A stretch of 64,000 nucleotides of DNA from Anaerococcus murdochii (GCF_019957155.1 NZ_JAIPME010000002.1:868001-932000); one strand, 5' to 3'. Counted from the first letter of the stretch, positions 24,608 through 33,447 are shown. A program made the numbers and translations. The notes: generated by a model not told the origin, from the letters alone.

Positions 24608-26476
24608 ATGACAAAGAAAAATTTAATATCAATACCAATCAAATTTTCCCTTGCCTTATTAGTGGGTACGGTTTTTATTTTAAGCACCTTTATCCAAGAA
24701 TCTTTTGCTAAAGAGGCTAAAAATGAGGTTTCAGGGCGAATTTATAACTTTGACAAGGATAGTCATTATGAATTTTCTGAGACTAAAGAATTTTCACCGA
24801 CTGATAAGACTAATACCTATGGAAGTTTTTTTCTTAGCGGAAAGATTGCTGATGTGACTACAAAAGACGGGATTCCTGCCTATGAAGTCAATGACGGCAA
24901 TTTGGAGTTTTTCTATAATTATGGGGATGAGCTTTTAAATGCAGAAGAAGATTCTTGGCATTTAACAAATGACAAAGGCAAAAAAATTGACGACCTTAAG
25001 TTGGATGAGAAAATCCTCAAAGGCGCTATCATCCTTCAAACTTCGACAGATGGCCTAAATTGGGTCAATGTGGCAATTATGACTGATGCTTTTTCCCAAA
25101 CCCCAATCAGAACAAAACCCCTTTATGAAAGTAAGGACCTAGAGTTAATAAATGGCTGCTATTACAGATTGATCGTGGCCTATGAACTTAGGATAAAAAC
25201 CGAAGATAGGAAGTTTCTTTTTATAAATAGGGACAAGTACGATTATAAAAAGATTGCAGAAATTTATAAATTTTACGCCTATACTGACAATAAGAGTGGC
25301 GAAGCTAACTCATCAAAGGAAACTTACAAGCTTGGCTCCAAAGTCCGAGTGGCTGATTTTGACACATATTCTGGCGAGAAAGCCATTGGCAAGGATGATC
25401 CCCACTATGGTTGGGATTTGGGATCTTTCTTTGTAAGCGGATATACAGATAAGATAAAAAACCCTGATGGTAATATGGTTTTTCTAAAAAATTTGGGTGA
25501 TAAGGTCACACTTAGCTTTCATTTGAACCAGGACATCAATAAGCTAAATGGAAAAGACAAGCTTTCCATTACGGCGGACAGGGAAGGAAGCGACCAGTAT
25601 TTTGAAACTCCTACTATGGATTTTGGCCGCGGGACTCTCATTATCCGCCATACAGACTATAAAAATGAAAAGTCAGAGCCTACGATTTATACAAATTATC
25701 TGGAATCAAACACATCTTTAGGTGCGGATACCATAGTCAAACTTTTTGAAGAAGGCGACTATGAAGTGGCCCTCGACTACCAGGTCACAAATAATCAGTT
25801 GATTGATAAAACTGCTCATTACAGGATTTTCTTCAAATTTTCCGTCAGAAATGGAAACTGCATGGTATATCCCTTTGATCTAGTGACTGGAAGCGAGCTT
25901 GCCAATACTTCTATAACGGAAAATGGTTTTTATTTAGACTTGGCCAAGTCACGCTATTTGAAAATAAATCTCAAAAGAGAGACCCTGGCAGAAGGGGCTG
26001 ATGGTTTGGTGGAAGATACACGTTTTAACGGACCAGCAAGAGACGGTGCTAAATACACTGATGAGGGGATTTACACTATTACAGTTAGCAATGAATACAC
26101 AGGCCAGTCTACGGTTAAGAAGCTTTATGTGGGAAATAATAATGTGATGAAAGCCCACATGACAACGGGTCTTGGAATTGCTGAAATAAACAAGCTGGTA
26201 GATCAGGGAGCGAGCATTTCTGATGATGGGAATATTCAAATGGCAAATGTGGAACAAACTGTATCGGAAACTGAGGAGACAAAACAAACTGGGACTGAAG
26301 TTGAAAATTATGATGAAAAAGCAAAAGAAGGCGAAGAAGAAGGGAAAAGAGCCTTATTAAAGCCTGTCCTTATAGGTCTTGGCCTTTGTCTTATTATCCT
26401 AATTTCGGTTTTTGTATTTAAAAAAAGAAGGAAAAAACTAATTGATAAGAAAAAAGACCAAGGAGAAAGACAATGA
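24608..26476 (+). CDS. Large surface protein with signal peptide and C-terminal membrane anchor
   Basis: The 622-residue protein has an N-terminal signal peptide (hydrophobic core ALLVGTVFILSTFI, cleavage near residue 36) and a C-terminal transmembrane segment followed by basic residues (VLIGLGLCLIILISVFVFKKRRKK region near residue 595). There is no LPXTG motif. The exterior region is rich in beta-strands, with two related parts: TNTYGSFFLSGKIADVT...FFYNYGDELLN (about 60-110) and YGWDLGSFFVSGYTDKI...VFLKNLGDKV (about 262-300), an internal repeat. I recognise no family. SD GAGGAGG precedes the ATG. The stop overlaps the next ATG (ATGA), so it is coupled to the LHH-toxin gene and may display or deliver it. 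Confidence 0.78.
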   Translation: MTKKNLISIPIKFSLALLVGTVFILSTFIQESFAKEAKNEVSGRIYNFDKDSHYEFSETKEFSPTDKTNTYGSFFLSGKIADVTTKDGIPAYEVNDGNLEFFYNYGDELLNAEEDSWHLTNDKGKKIDDLKLDEKILKGAIILQTSTDGLNWVNVAIMTDAFSQTPIRTKPLYESKDLELINGCYYRLIVAYELRIKTEDRKFLFINRDKYDYKKIAEIYKFYAYTDNKSGEANSSKETYKLGSKVRVADFDTYSGEKAIGKDDPHYGWDLGSFFVSGYTDKIKNPDGNMVFLKNLGDKVTLSFHLNQDINKLNGKDKLSITADREGSDQYFETPTMDFGRGTLIIRHTDYKNEKSEPTIYTNYLESNTSLGADTIVKLFEEGDYEVALDYQVTNNQLIDKTAHYRIFFKFSVRNGNCMVYPFDLVTGSELANTSITENGFYLDLAKSRYLKINLKRETLAEGADGLVEDTRFNGPARDGAKYTDEGIYTITVSNEYTGQSTVKKLYVGNNNVMKAHMTTGLGIAEINKLVDQGASISDDGNIQMANVEQTVSETEETKQTGTEVENYDEKAKEGEEEGKRALLKPVLIGLGLCLIILISVFVFKKRRKKLIDKKKDQGERQ

Positions 26477-27693
26477 AAAGAATAATTGCCCTTATCCTTG
26501 CCCTCTCAATGGTTTTTACAGGATGCACGCAAAGTAAGATACAAAATAAACCAACAAAACCAAGTAAAAATCAAATAAGTGATGAAAGCTCTAAGCCAGT
26601 AGTATTGAAGGAAAACAAGGTTAAATATAAATCCTTAAGCGATAAGGGACTCTTAGTTGACGTTGAAGACCTCGTTTATAAGGAAACTATAGATGCCATT
26701 AATAGCGAAGATTATGTCGTAGAAAATGTTAGTGCCGTCTATATTTCTAAAGAATACCTAGAAGAAGTCGCCTTTAATTCTAAGTCAAATGTCTATTTTG
26801 GATATAGTCTAGCTGAATTAAATGAAGTATTTAAGGGAGATTCTTACATTTTCACCTTAGGAGATGATGGAAAGACTGCTGTTAAAAAACTTCAATCTAT
26901 AGATGATAAGGCAACTGAAACCATGATTAGAAATGTTGCCATAGGAACAGGGGTCATCCTTGTATGTGTTACAGTTTCTGCTGTATCAGCTGGCCCGGCA
27001 CCAGCTCTTAGCATGATCTTTGCGGCATCAGCAAAATCTGCCTCAAAATTTGCTGCATCCTCTGCAGCCTTTGGAGGAATTTCAAGAGGCTTAGTAAAGG
27101 GGATTGAAACTGGGGATTTTGGAGAAATAAAAGAAGCGGCTGCCATGGGTGCAAGCGAAGGTTTCAAATGGGGGGCAATAGGCGGTGCTGTGACAGGTGG
27201 CGCTAAGGAAGCCTTCAGTTCTATGTCAATAACCAATAGTAAACTAAAGAAGGGTGACGTTGCACGTATTCAGATGGGAAACAAGTGGTCAATGGATGTT
27301 ATTAAAGATATTCAAGATCTTGACCAGTATAAGGTTATTAAAGGTATGAAAGAAATTAAGATAAATGGTAGAAGTGTCCTTGTTCCGAAGAATATTGACC
27401 TTAATTTTAAAATTAAGTTGCCTGATGGAACTATAGTTACTAATCTAGACCGTATAAATAAGAACCTTTCTCCTATAGAAGCAGCGACTGGATTTCCTTA
27501 TGAGCTCCACCACATGGGTCAAAAAGCTAATGGGACCCTAGTAATGCTTACCAGAGACCAACACCGCGGTAATTATTCAATTTTACACACATCTAACAAA
27601 GCATCTGAAATTGATAGGCTTGATTTTGCTAAGGTCAGAAATGAGATTTGGAAAGGTTATGTTAAGCGGAAATTAGAAAATGAGGGTATTTAA
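26473..27693 (+). CDS. Lipoprotein polymorphic toxin with C-terminal LHH nuclease domain
   Basis: The 406-residue precursor has a lipoprotein signal (lipobox VFTGC, cysteine about residue 18). A hydrophobic Ala/Gly/Ser-rich centre (about 155-245, with WGAIGGAVTGGAKEAF) resembles the pre-toxin regions of polymorphic toxins. The C-terminus contains YELHHMGQKANG with Leu345-His346-His347, then LTRDQHRGNYS, the pattern of LHH nucleases of the HNH/Endo VII superfamily. The gene is coupled to the upstream surface protein and followed 2 bases later by a SUKH-type immunity gene. I infer a contact-type antibacterial DNase; delivery is unproven. Confidence 0.8.
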   Translation: MKRIIALILALSMVFTGCTQSKIQNKPTKPSKNQISDESSKPVVLKENKVKYKSLSDKGLLVDVEDLVYKETIDAINSEDYVVENVSAVYISKEYLEEVAFNSKSNVYFGYSLAELNEVFKGDSYIFTLGDDGKTAVKKLQSIDDKATETMIRNVAIGTGVILVCVTVSAVSAGPAPALSMIFAASAKSASKFAASSAAFGGISRGLVKGIETGDFGEIKEAAAMGASEGFKWGAIGGAVTGGAKEAFSSMSITNSKLKKGDVARIQMGNKWSMDVIKDIQDLDQYKVIKGMKEIKINGRSVLVPKNIDLNFKIKLPDGTIVTNLDRINKNLSPIEAATGFPYELHHMGQKANGTLVMLTRDQHRGNYSILHTSNKASEIDRLDFAKVRNEIWKGYVKRKLENEGI

Positions 27694-27695
27694 GC

Positions 27696-28088
27696 ATGGA
27701 GGATATTATTAAAACTTTAAAAGATGCCCCAGACTTTATAGGTGGGACTGGTAGGACAGAGGCAGAAATAGAAAGTGCTGAAAAAGAGCTTGGTATTAAC
27801 TTTGCATCTGATTACAAAACCTATCTTAAGGAAATCGGCCTTGCTTGTTTTGACGGGCACGAATTAACAGGGATTTGCGAAGATCTCCGCCTAGATGTTG
27901 TCCATGTGACAAAAGACCAGTGGGAAAATAATCCTGAAGCTAAAAATTACTATGTAATAGAAGAAGCTAATATTGATGGAATAGTAATTTGGCAAGATTT
28001 TTCAGGAAAGATTTATATGACTGAAGGAAACTTAGAACTAAAGCTTATAGCAGATTCTTTGATAGACTATATTAAAAAATATAGTTGA
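27696..28088 (+). CDS. SMI1/KNR4 (SUKH) family immunity protein
   Basis: The 130-residue protein has the SUKH pattern: GGTGRTEAEIESAEKELGI near the N-terminus (residues 16-34), the following DYKTYLKEIGLACFDGHEL, and a C-terminal VIWQDFSGKIYMTEG. SUKH proteins commonly neutralise nuclease toxins encoded just upstream. Position directly after the LHH toxin and matching strand support this job here. No signal peptide is present, so it acts in the cytoplasm. A terminator follows. Confidence 0.85.
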   Translation: MEDIIKTLKDAPDFIGGTGRTEAEIESAEKELGINFASDYKTYLKEIGLACFDGHELTGICEDLRLDVVHVTKDQWENNPEAKNYYVIEEANIDGIVIWQDFSGKIYMTEGNLELKLIADSLIDYIKKYS

Positions 28089-28132
28089 AATATTTACAAC
28101 TAAGAACTTGAAAAACAAAATATTCCCAAAAC

Positions 28133-28156
28133 AAAAAGCCCGCTGGGGGCTTTTTT
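28133..28156 (+). terminator. Terminator of the surface protein-toxin-immunity operon
   Basis: AAAAAGCCC-GCT-GGGGGCTTTTTT hairpin with T run. Confidence 0.88.
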
Positions 28157-28166
28157 AGTACCATAA

Positions 28167-28385
28167 ATAGTGTAAGAAAGAAAGTAATTTCTATCTTGCA
28201 CTATTTTTGTATAATGAAGAAGTAGTATGACGTGGGGCTTTTAGGGTTAAAATATCCGCCAAGCAAACTGTAATCTACCTCTTCATTATTCATATTCGGT
28301 TAAGCAGGTTGGTCAAAACGTCCGTGTCACGAGCTAAAATGAGTGTAATGGTGCAGGTAGGAACTACAAATCAAAAGAAAGAGGG
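28167..28385 (+). ncRNA. Putative IS110 bridge RNA in the non-coding left end
   Basis: IS110 elements express a bridge RNA from a non-coding end, with two loops that pair to target and donor DNA. Here a hairpin ATAGTG...CACTAT (28167-28204) precedes TATAAT at about 28210, then TAATGAAGAAGTAG (28212-28225) pairs with CTACCTCTTCATTA (28275-28288) at 13 of 14 positions, enclosing a 49-base loop. A second structured part runs to about 28370. The two-domain layout fits a bridge RNA. Guide bases are not assigned, and the RNA limits are inferred. Confidence 0.55.
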
Positions 28386-28391
28386 TAAAAA

Positions 28392-29615
28392 ATGATATCT
28401 ATAGGAATAGATATAGCAAAAGAAAAGTTTACAGCCTGTGCATTAGAACAAGGTAGCAAAATCATATGGAAGCCTTTTGATATTCATCTTAACAAAACAA
28501 AAGTAGAAGAATTTTTACAGAAACTAGATTCATTAAACGAAGAAGTCAAGATAATCATGGAAGCAACAGGGAGATACCATCTTCCAATCCTCTATGAATT
28601 AAAAGACAAAGGATACTTTGTAACTGTAATAAATCCCTTAAAAATGAAACAGTTTTGTCGAGTACTCAACTTTAGAAAATCAAAAAATGATAATATAGAT
28701 GCCATACAAATAGCCGAATATGGCTTGATGTACTGGAAAGAATTACAAGAATACAAAGTAGATTCAGAAAGTTTCAGAGTCCTAAAAGAATTAAACAGAT
28801 CCTATCAACACTATATGGACTTAAGAATCAATCAAATGAATTTCATAGATCAAACAATAAATCAAACATTTCCAGGAATAAAAAAACTAATTCCACATGG
28901 ATCTAATGATTTTTCAAAAGACAAACTATTAGATTTCTTAGAAATATGGTGGCATAAAAACCTAGTATTAGAAAAAACAGAAGAAAAATTCATAGAAGAT
29001 TTTAAAAACTGGGCAAAAGAAAAGAGATACCATCCTAATGCTGATAAAGCTAAATCCATATACAAGCTCGCAGAGGAAAGTATCTCAACTCACCCTTCTA
29101 GTAGCTCATATATAAAGACTAGCATACAAGAAGGAATAGAATTGATCAAACATATAAATCAAATTCTACATACTATTTTATCACAAATGATAGAAATTTC
29201 CGAGCCATTAGAAGAATATCAAGAAGCAAAGAAATTCTCAGGAATATCAGATAAATTAGCAGTACAAATCATAGCAGAATTTGGAGACTTATCAAAATTT
29301 AAAAACAAAAAAAGTTTGATATCCTTTGTAGGAATAGATTCACCTCCATATGAGTCAGGGAATTTTAAAGCAGACCAGAGAAAAATAACAAAAAGAGGCA
29401 ATGCAATACTAAGAAAAGTAGGTTACCAAGCTATGAAATGTATGATGAGCGCTAAAGATCCTGAAAATGATATATATCAATATATGGTGAAAAAAGAAAA
29501 AGATGGGAAAGCAAAAAAAGTATGTAAATTTGCAGGACTAAATAAATTCTTAAGAATCTACTATGCAAAAGTTATGGCATTAAAACAAGAAAAGATGTTG
29601 TTAAAAGCAGCCTAG
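28392..29615 (+). CDS. IS110-family DEDD transposase/recombinase
   Basis: The 407-residue protein has the RuvC-like N-terminal domain with acidic residues in ISIGIDIAKEKF (Asp7), IIMEATGRYH, and DNIDAIQIAEYG, then a helical linker, then the C-terminal Tnp domain with SGISDKLAVQIIAEFGDLSKF and FVGIDSPPYESGNFKADQR, whose serine is the expected nucleophile, and ITKRGNAILRKVGYQAM. It is full length with no frameshift, so the element may be active. SD AAAGAGGG precedes the ATG. Codon use is more A-rich than in neighbours. Confidence 0.92.
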   Translation: MISIGIDIAKEKFTACALEQGSKIIWKPFDIHLNKTKVEEFLQKLDSLNEEVKIIMEATGRYHLPILYELKDKGYFVTVINPLKMKQFCRVLNFRKSKNDNIDAIQIAEYGLMYWKELQEYKVDSESFRVLKELNRSYQHYMDLRINQMNFIDQTINQTFPGIKKLIPHGSNDFSKDKLLDFLEIWWHKNLVLEKTEEKFIEDFKNWAKEKRYHPNADKAKSIYKLAEESISTHPSSSSYIKTSIQEGIELIKHINQILHTILSQMIEISEPLEEYQEAKKFSGISDKLAVQIIAEFGDLSKFKNKKSLISFVGIDSPPYESGNFKADQRKITKRGNAILRKVGYQAMKCMMSAKDPENDIYQYMVKKEKDGKAKKVCKFAGLNKFLRIYYAKVMALKQEKMLLKAA

Positions 29616-29691
29616 AATTAAAAATATAATAGTTAAAACAAGCCGATAGTAACCGGCTTATTTGCCATGCTCAAATTTAAATTCTAATTAA

Positions 29692-29729
29692 CAAGGAGAA
29701 AAGCAAAATTAATTTTACTTTTCTCCTTG
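29692..29729. terminator. 12-bp perfect stem-loop, bidirectional terminator
   Basis: CAAGGAGAAAAG (29692-29703) and CTTTTCTCCTTG (29718-29729) flank a 14-base AT-rich loop, just beyond the stop of the minus-strand operon. T-rich flanks are weak. Confidence 0.6.
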
Positions 29730-29753
29730 ACTTTTGTTAGCAGGTTTGCTTTG

Positions 29754-30377
29754 TTATTCTTCTGGGTCTAGGGGTTCTTTTAGGTCTTCGTTTCTGAAGA
29801 AGTCTGTGCCGTCTGGGACGTTACTTTGGAAGGCGCCTAAGATTGAAACGTAGTCCTTTTCATCTATTGTATAGGTAACTTCGAATTGTAGGTATTCCAT
29901 GAAGTATTTTTCGAATTGGACTCCGTATCTTTTTGTGGCGTAAGAGTAGGTGTTTTCTCCATCTTCAGTAAGTTCGCCTTCGATATGGCGTGTTTTTGTT
30001 GGGTCCTTGTAATCACTCGCATGGGCGGTTATTTCTATGTGAGTCTTTTCTGGGTCAACTTTTTTACCGTCTTTGTAGAAAGAGATGTAGATTTTATTGT
30101 CCTTTAGGAGGTCAATACAAGGTAGGTCACCTTCAACCCTACCGTCTACGTCGTCTTCGATATTATCGATTTTCGCCTGGTCAAAAGTCTCAAATTCTTC
30201 TTTGGTGTAGGTCCTTATAATCGGCTTTCTGTCGTCATTTGAGATCTGCGCTTCAATTTTAACCCCATCTGCTTCCATATTTCTTAAATATCCAGGTGTT
30301 GGTCTGAAGGTTAACAAGATGAAGGCCCAGATGGCGATAAATATCCCAATTATTCCAAATACTAATTTTTTAAACAT
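29754..30377 (-). CDS. Membrane-anchored protein of unknown function in an ABC operon
   Basis: The 207-residue protein has one N-terminal transmembrane segment (about residues 5-25, LVFGIIGIFIAIWAFILLTF) and an otherwise soluble, acidic, beta-rich domain presumably outside the cell. No cysteine lipobox is present. I recognise no family. It is the last gene of the operon GntR-ATPase-permease-this gene, 10 bases after the permease stop, so it may be an accessory of the exporter. Confidence 0.72.
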   Translation of the reverse strand: MFKKLVFGIIGIFIAIWAFILLTFRPTPGYLRNMEADGVKIEAQISNDDRKPIIRTYTKEEFETFDQAKIDNIEDDVDGRVEGDLPCIDLLKDNKIYISFYKDGKKVDPEKTHIEITAHASDYKDPTKTRHIEGELTEDGENTYSYATKRYGVQFEKYFMEYLQFEVTYTIDEKDYVSILGAFQSNVPDGTDFFRNEDLKEPLDPEE

Positions 30378-30387
30378 GATCTTCTCC

Positions 30388-31182
30388 TTATTCTATAGAA
30401 ATCTTCTCCTTGTGGAAATAATTTACTAGGGCGAAATAGGCTAGGGCAAATATTCCTAAGATTAGAACAATAATCGCAAAAGATGACCAGTTTAAATCTA
30501 GCATATTTATAGAAAATGTGGCTGCATTAGTTGAATATTCCTTAAATTTGATTAAGCTTGTGTTTCCTAGTCCACTAATCAATTTTGCATATACATATCC
30601 TTGGAATAAAATCAAGGCTACGAAAAGGACTAACTTTGCTGACCTGCCCATTCTGTTAAAGGGGCGTGACCCACCAAGTGCATTTGCTGCCATCATAATT
30701 AGGGCAAAAATTGCATAAAACAAGACGATAATAATTGTGAATTTTACCAAGCTGATAAAAATATTTAAGTCAATGCTTTGACCTAGGTATTTCAAAATGT
30801 CTAGAGGATTTAGTCCCCCATCGCTAGTTAGGCCTATAAGCAAAAAGTTAAAGATAGAAAAAACTCCAATTACAAGTCCCATCACTAGGTAATTTATAAG
30901 TCTAGCTCCTGTTACCTCACTTGATGAAAATGGTAGTGATGTATAAAAGGCTGCCTTTTTGCCGTAAAACCTGTTGTTGTCACTATCATTAAGGCTGGCT
31001 AGGGAAATTAGTGGGGCAAAGGTCATAACTGATCCGCTTATTACAATTATAAGGGATATTGGGCGGAAATCTGTCAACTTATAGACAAAGACCCCTAGGA
31101 TTGCTATTAGAAGGGGTGATAGCATCCAAGCCATTACCTTTTTTATGTCTTCTTTAAAAATTTGTCTAAATAATTTTCCCAT
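30388..31182 (-). CDS. ABC-2 type transporter permease
   Basis: The 264-residue protein has about six transmembrane segments: a pair near the N-terminus (LSPLLIAILGVFVYKL, ISLIIVISGSVMTFAPLI), two in the middle and two at the C-terminus. The layout and partner genes fit ABC-2 exporter permeases of YtrA-regulated operons. It shares base 31182 with the ATPase gene (stop/start overlap). The substrate is unknown; cell-wall antibiotics or peptides are typical for such operons. Confidence 0.8.
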   Translation of the reverse strand: MGKLFRQIFKEDIKKVMAWMLSPLLIAILGVFVYKLTDFRPISLIIVISGSVMTFAPLISLASLNDSDNNRFYGKKAAFYTSLPFSSSEVTGARLINYLVMGLVIGVFSIFNFLLIGLTSDGGLNPLDILKYLGQSIDLNIFISLVKFTIIIVLFYAIFALIMMAANALGGSRPFNRMGRSAKLVLFVALILFQGYVYAKLISGLGNTSLIKFKEYSTNAATFSINMLDLNWSSFAIIVLILGIFALAYFALVNYFHKEKISIE

Positions 31183-31865
31183 TAGAGGACCTCCCTAAAA
31201 TATTCTTCAAGGCTTAGGCCTTTTTCTTCTCTTATTTGGTCAACTGACTTATGAGCAAGGACCTTGCCATCTGAGATTATGATTACTTCGTCAAGGATTT
31301 TTTCAATCTCGGATATAAGGTGGGTTGATATGATTAGAGTTGATTCCAGATTGAAATTTTCTATAATTGTATTTAGCATTTCATACCTTGCCTTTGGGTC
31401 AATGCCCGTCATTGGCTCATCTAGGAGGTAGATCTCGGTTTTCCTCGCAAGAGTGGCTGCGATTTGCACCTTATCTTTCATTCCCTTTGAGCATTCCTTG
31501 ATTTTAAGGTTTCTTTTAATAGAAAAGGAATCGATCATCTTGTAGTAGCTTTCTGAGTCAAAATCGTCGTAAAATTTTTCGTAAATATTTCCAATGTCGA
31601 TTACAGTCATGAAATCGTCAAAGGGAAGGTGGTCTGGTTGGTAGGAGATGAGGGCGTTTGTCTCTCCGCCTGGCTTTTTGTCGTTGATTAGGACCTCACC
31701 ATCGTAATTTTTTTCAAGGCCAGCGATGACCCTCATTAGAGATGACTTGCCTGCTCCATTTTCTCCAACAAGACCGATTATTTTGCCTTTTTCTAAGTTT
31801 AAATCAAAGTCTTCTAAGACCTTTCTACCTCCATATTTGAGGCTTAAGTTTTTTATCTCAATCAT
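31182..31865 (-). CDS. ABC transporter ATP-binding protein
   Basis: The start is the ATG at 31865, after GGGAGGAA, and it overlaps the GntR stop as ATGA. The 227-residue ATPase has Walker A GENGAGKSS (about 35-43), Q-loop in SYQPDHLPF, signature CSKGMKDKVQ (an unusual C-S-K-G variant of LSGGQ), Walker B IYLLDEPMTGID and the H-loop in ISTHL. It powers the downstream permease. Confidence 0.9.
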   Translation of the reverse strand: MIEIKNLSLKYGGRKVLEDFDLNLEKGKIIGLVGENGAGKSSLMRVIAGLEKNYDGEVLINDKKPGGETNALISYQPDHLPFDDFMTVIDIGNIYEKFYDDFDSESYYKMIDSFSIKRNLKIKECSKGMKDKVQIAATLARKTEIYLLDEPMTGIDPKARYEMLNTIIENFNLESTLIISTHLISEIEKILDEVIIISDGKVLAHKSVDQIREEKGLSLEEYFREVL

Positions 31866-32221
31866 AATTCCTCCCAATAATCTTTTAAATCTTTTAGGGC
31901 CGCATCTTTACCTATGTTTAAAGATTCCATCCCATTTATAAAATCATCTGCAAAGCTTGTAAAGGCTCTGTTTGAAAGTGATTTTATTTTCTTTGTGTCT
32001 TCTGTTACAAACCTGCCGATTGTCCTTTGGCTCTCGCAAAGACCTTCTCTTTCAAGCTCTGCCAGGGCTCTTTGGATGGTGTTTGGGTTTACCTTGTAGG
32101 CTGTGGCGAGGTTTCTGACCGAGTCAATCTTTTCTCCGGCCTCCCAGTCGCCTGTGGAAATTTTGATCTTAAAATCTTCCAAAAGCTGGATATAGATAGG
32201 TCGGTTGTTATCAAAATCCAT
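31862..32221 (-). CDS. YtrA-type GntR family regulator
   Basis: I choose ATG 32221, five bases after AAGAAGG; a GTG eight codons earlier would cover that SD. The 119-residue protein has a GntR winged helix (PIYIQLLEDFKIKISTGDW, then SVRNLATAYKVNPNTIQRAL, EREGLCESQRTIGRFV) and only a short helical C-terminal dimerisation part, as in the YtrA subfamily. It heads the operon it should repress; two matching operators overlap the promoter. An effector is not predictable. Confidence 0.88.
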   Translation of the reverse strand: MDFDNNRPIYIQLLEDFKIKISTGDWEAGEKIDSVRNLATAYKVNPNTIQRALAELEREGLCESQRTIGRFVTEDTKKIKSLSNRAFTSFADDFINGMESLNIGKDAALKDLKDYWEEL

Positions 32222-32245
32222 ACAAACCTTCTTTCTTTGTATCAC

Positions 32246-32294
32246 TGTACTATTATCTTAATACAAGTGTACTACGTCCTTAATACAATGTCAA
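32246..32294 (-). promoter_or_regulatory. Promoter with two tandem GntR operators
   Basis: On the minus strand, TTGACA (32289-32294) and TACACT (32266-32271) have a 17-bp spacer. Two copies of TGTATTA-N6-TAGTACA lie at 32268-32287 and 32246-32265, exactly 22 bp apart, one across the spacer and -10, one just downstream. The half-sites are near-inverted repeats, as expected for autoregulation by the GntR-type protein. Confidence 0.8.
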
Positions 32295-32359
32295 ATTTAT
32301 TTAAAAAAATTTTTATTTGCAAGGAAGTAGTGAATATCGTATATGAGAGAATGTTGATT

Positions 32360-32620
32360 TTATAAGCTCCCTCGTCGTTCACTTCGTTCTCTCTGTCGAC
32401 GGTAGTTTTCGGGCTCGCTCTTATCCGTTCCGGATAAAGAGTTCGCCTCGAAAAGCTTCGATTAAGGGCTGCCATCAGTTCGCTTTGCTCACTGTTGTCT
32501 CCTCGAGCCGACGGGCTGTATTCCCATTAGGGACGGCGCATGATGAATTTTTCGAAAAAACCGTCCTCTCCGCCGTTTCGAGGAGCAAAGCGACGAGAAA
32601 TCTTATGAATGCGAGATACA
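32360..32620. repeat. GC-richer palindromic intergenic repeat block
   Basis: This spacer part differs sharply in composition from its AT-rich flanks. It holds several inverted segments, including CTCTTATCCG/CGGATAAAGAG (32417-32440 region), and the module GGGACGGCGC (about 32532), also seen inverted in the repeats at 60.6-61.0 kb, and ends with GAGGAGCAAAGCGACGAG. Reading frames here are not convincing. It resembles dispersed repeats of the GAATGACAGAGCGAAGC type. The rest of the 32222-32721 spacer holds only the GntR promoter. Confidence 0.55.
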
Positions 32621-32721
32621 TATATACGAAGAGATTTTATATGAATTTAAAAATTTTTTTCTTACCAAGTTATGGTAAAATATAAATAATTAGTTATAAA
32701 AGAAATAAATTGAGGAATAAT

Positions 32722-33447
32722 ATGAAATTAGTTATAGAAAATTTATCCAAGTCCTTTGACCAAAAGGAAGTTATAAAGGACGCTTCTTATGACTTTGAAA
32801 AAGGCACTGTTTATGCGCTATTGGGACGAAATGGGGCAGGTAAGACTACACTTTTTAGGCTGATTACAGAAGCTATCAAGAAAGATTCCGGAGAGATTTA
32901 TATAGAAGAAGATGGGACAAAGACTCCTGTGTCTTTTGACGACGTTTTTATGATGGTGGCAGAACCTGATTTGCCTAAATTTCTCACAGGCTACGAGTTT
33001 ATCAGATTTTTCATAGATGCCAATAGGGAAAATATCAAGGATTTAAAGGACATCGACTACTATCTAGACCTAGTTGATTTTGACGAGGAAGACAGCCACA
33101 GGCTAATCCAGTCCTATTCAACAGGTATGAAAAACAAAATCCAAATGCTCATGTTTTTGATCCTAAAACCAAGGATTATCCTCATGGATGAGCCGCTAAC
33201 AAGCCTTGACGTGGTTGTGTCCCTCCAGATGAAAAAAATTATCAGACAAATCCACGAAGATCACATCATGATTTTCTCAACCCATATTCTCCAGCTTGCT
33301 AAGGATATTTGCGATAAGATTGTTTTATTATCAGAGAAAAAATTATCAGGACTTGATGATTCTTACCTTGCTGACCCTGACTTTGAGGACAAGTTAATAT
33401 CAATCCTTGCTGGCGAAAAAGAGCATTTAGGAAATGACCATGAATAA
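32722..33447 (+). CDS. ABC transporter ATP-binding protein
   Basis: ATG 32722 is chosen because the upstream in-frame TTG (32710) lies over the GAGGA SD. The 241-residue ATPase has Walker A GRNGAGKTT (about 34-42), signature QSYSTGMKNKIQ, Walker B IILMDEPLTSLD and H-loop FSTHI. It overlaps the following large permease gene by 14 bases, so the two form one exporter. Substrate unknown. Confidence 0.9.
   Translation: MKLVIENLSKSFDQKEVIKDASYDFEKGTVYALLGRNGAGKTTLFRLITEAIKKDSGEIYIEEDGTKTPVSFDDVFMMVAEPDLPKFLTGYEFIRFFIDANRENIKDLKDIDYYLDLVDFDEEDSHRLIQSYSTGMKNKIQMLMFLILKPRIILMDEPLTSLDVVVSLQMKKIIRQIHEDHIMIFSTHILQLAKDICDKIVLLSEKKLSGLDDSYLADPDFEDKLISILAGEKEHLGNDHE

Larger units (their letters stand above)
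28157..29665 (+). mobile_element. IS110-family insertion sequence
   Basis: The unit has about 230 bp of structured non-coding left end, a 407-codon DEDD transposase gene and a short right end with the hairpin AAGCCG...CGGCTT (29640-29659). Outer limits are approximate: IS110 elements lack terminal inverted repeats and clear target duplications. The insertion lies between a toxin-operon terminator and a convergent ABC operon, so no gene is broken. Confidence 0.8.

Noticed and set aside
32485..32685. 66-codon open frame in the repeat block at 32.5 kb
   Set aside because: Covers a palindromic repeat, no SD, composition like repeat DNA.
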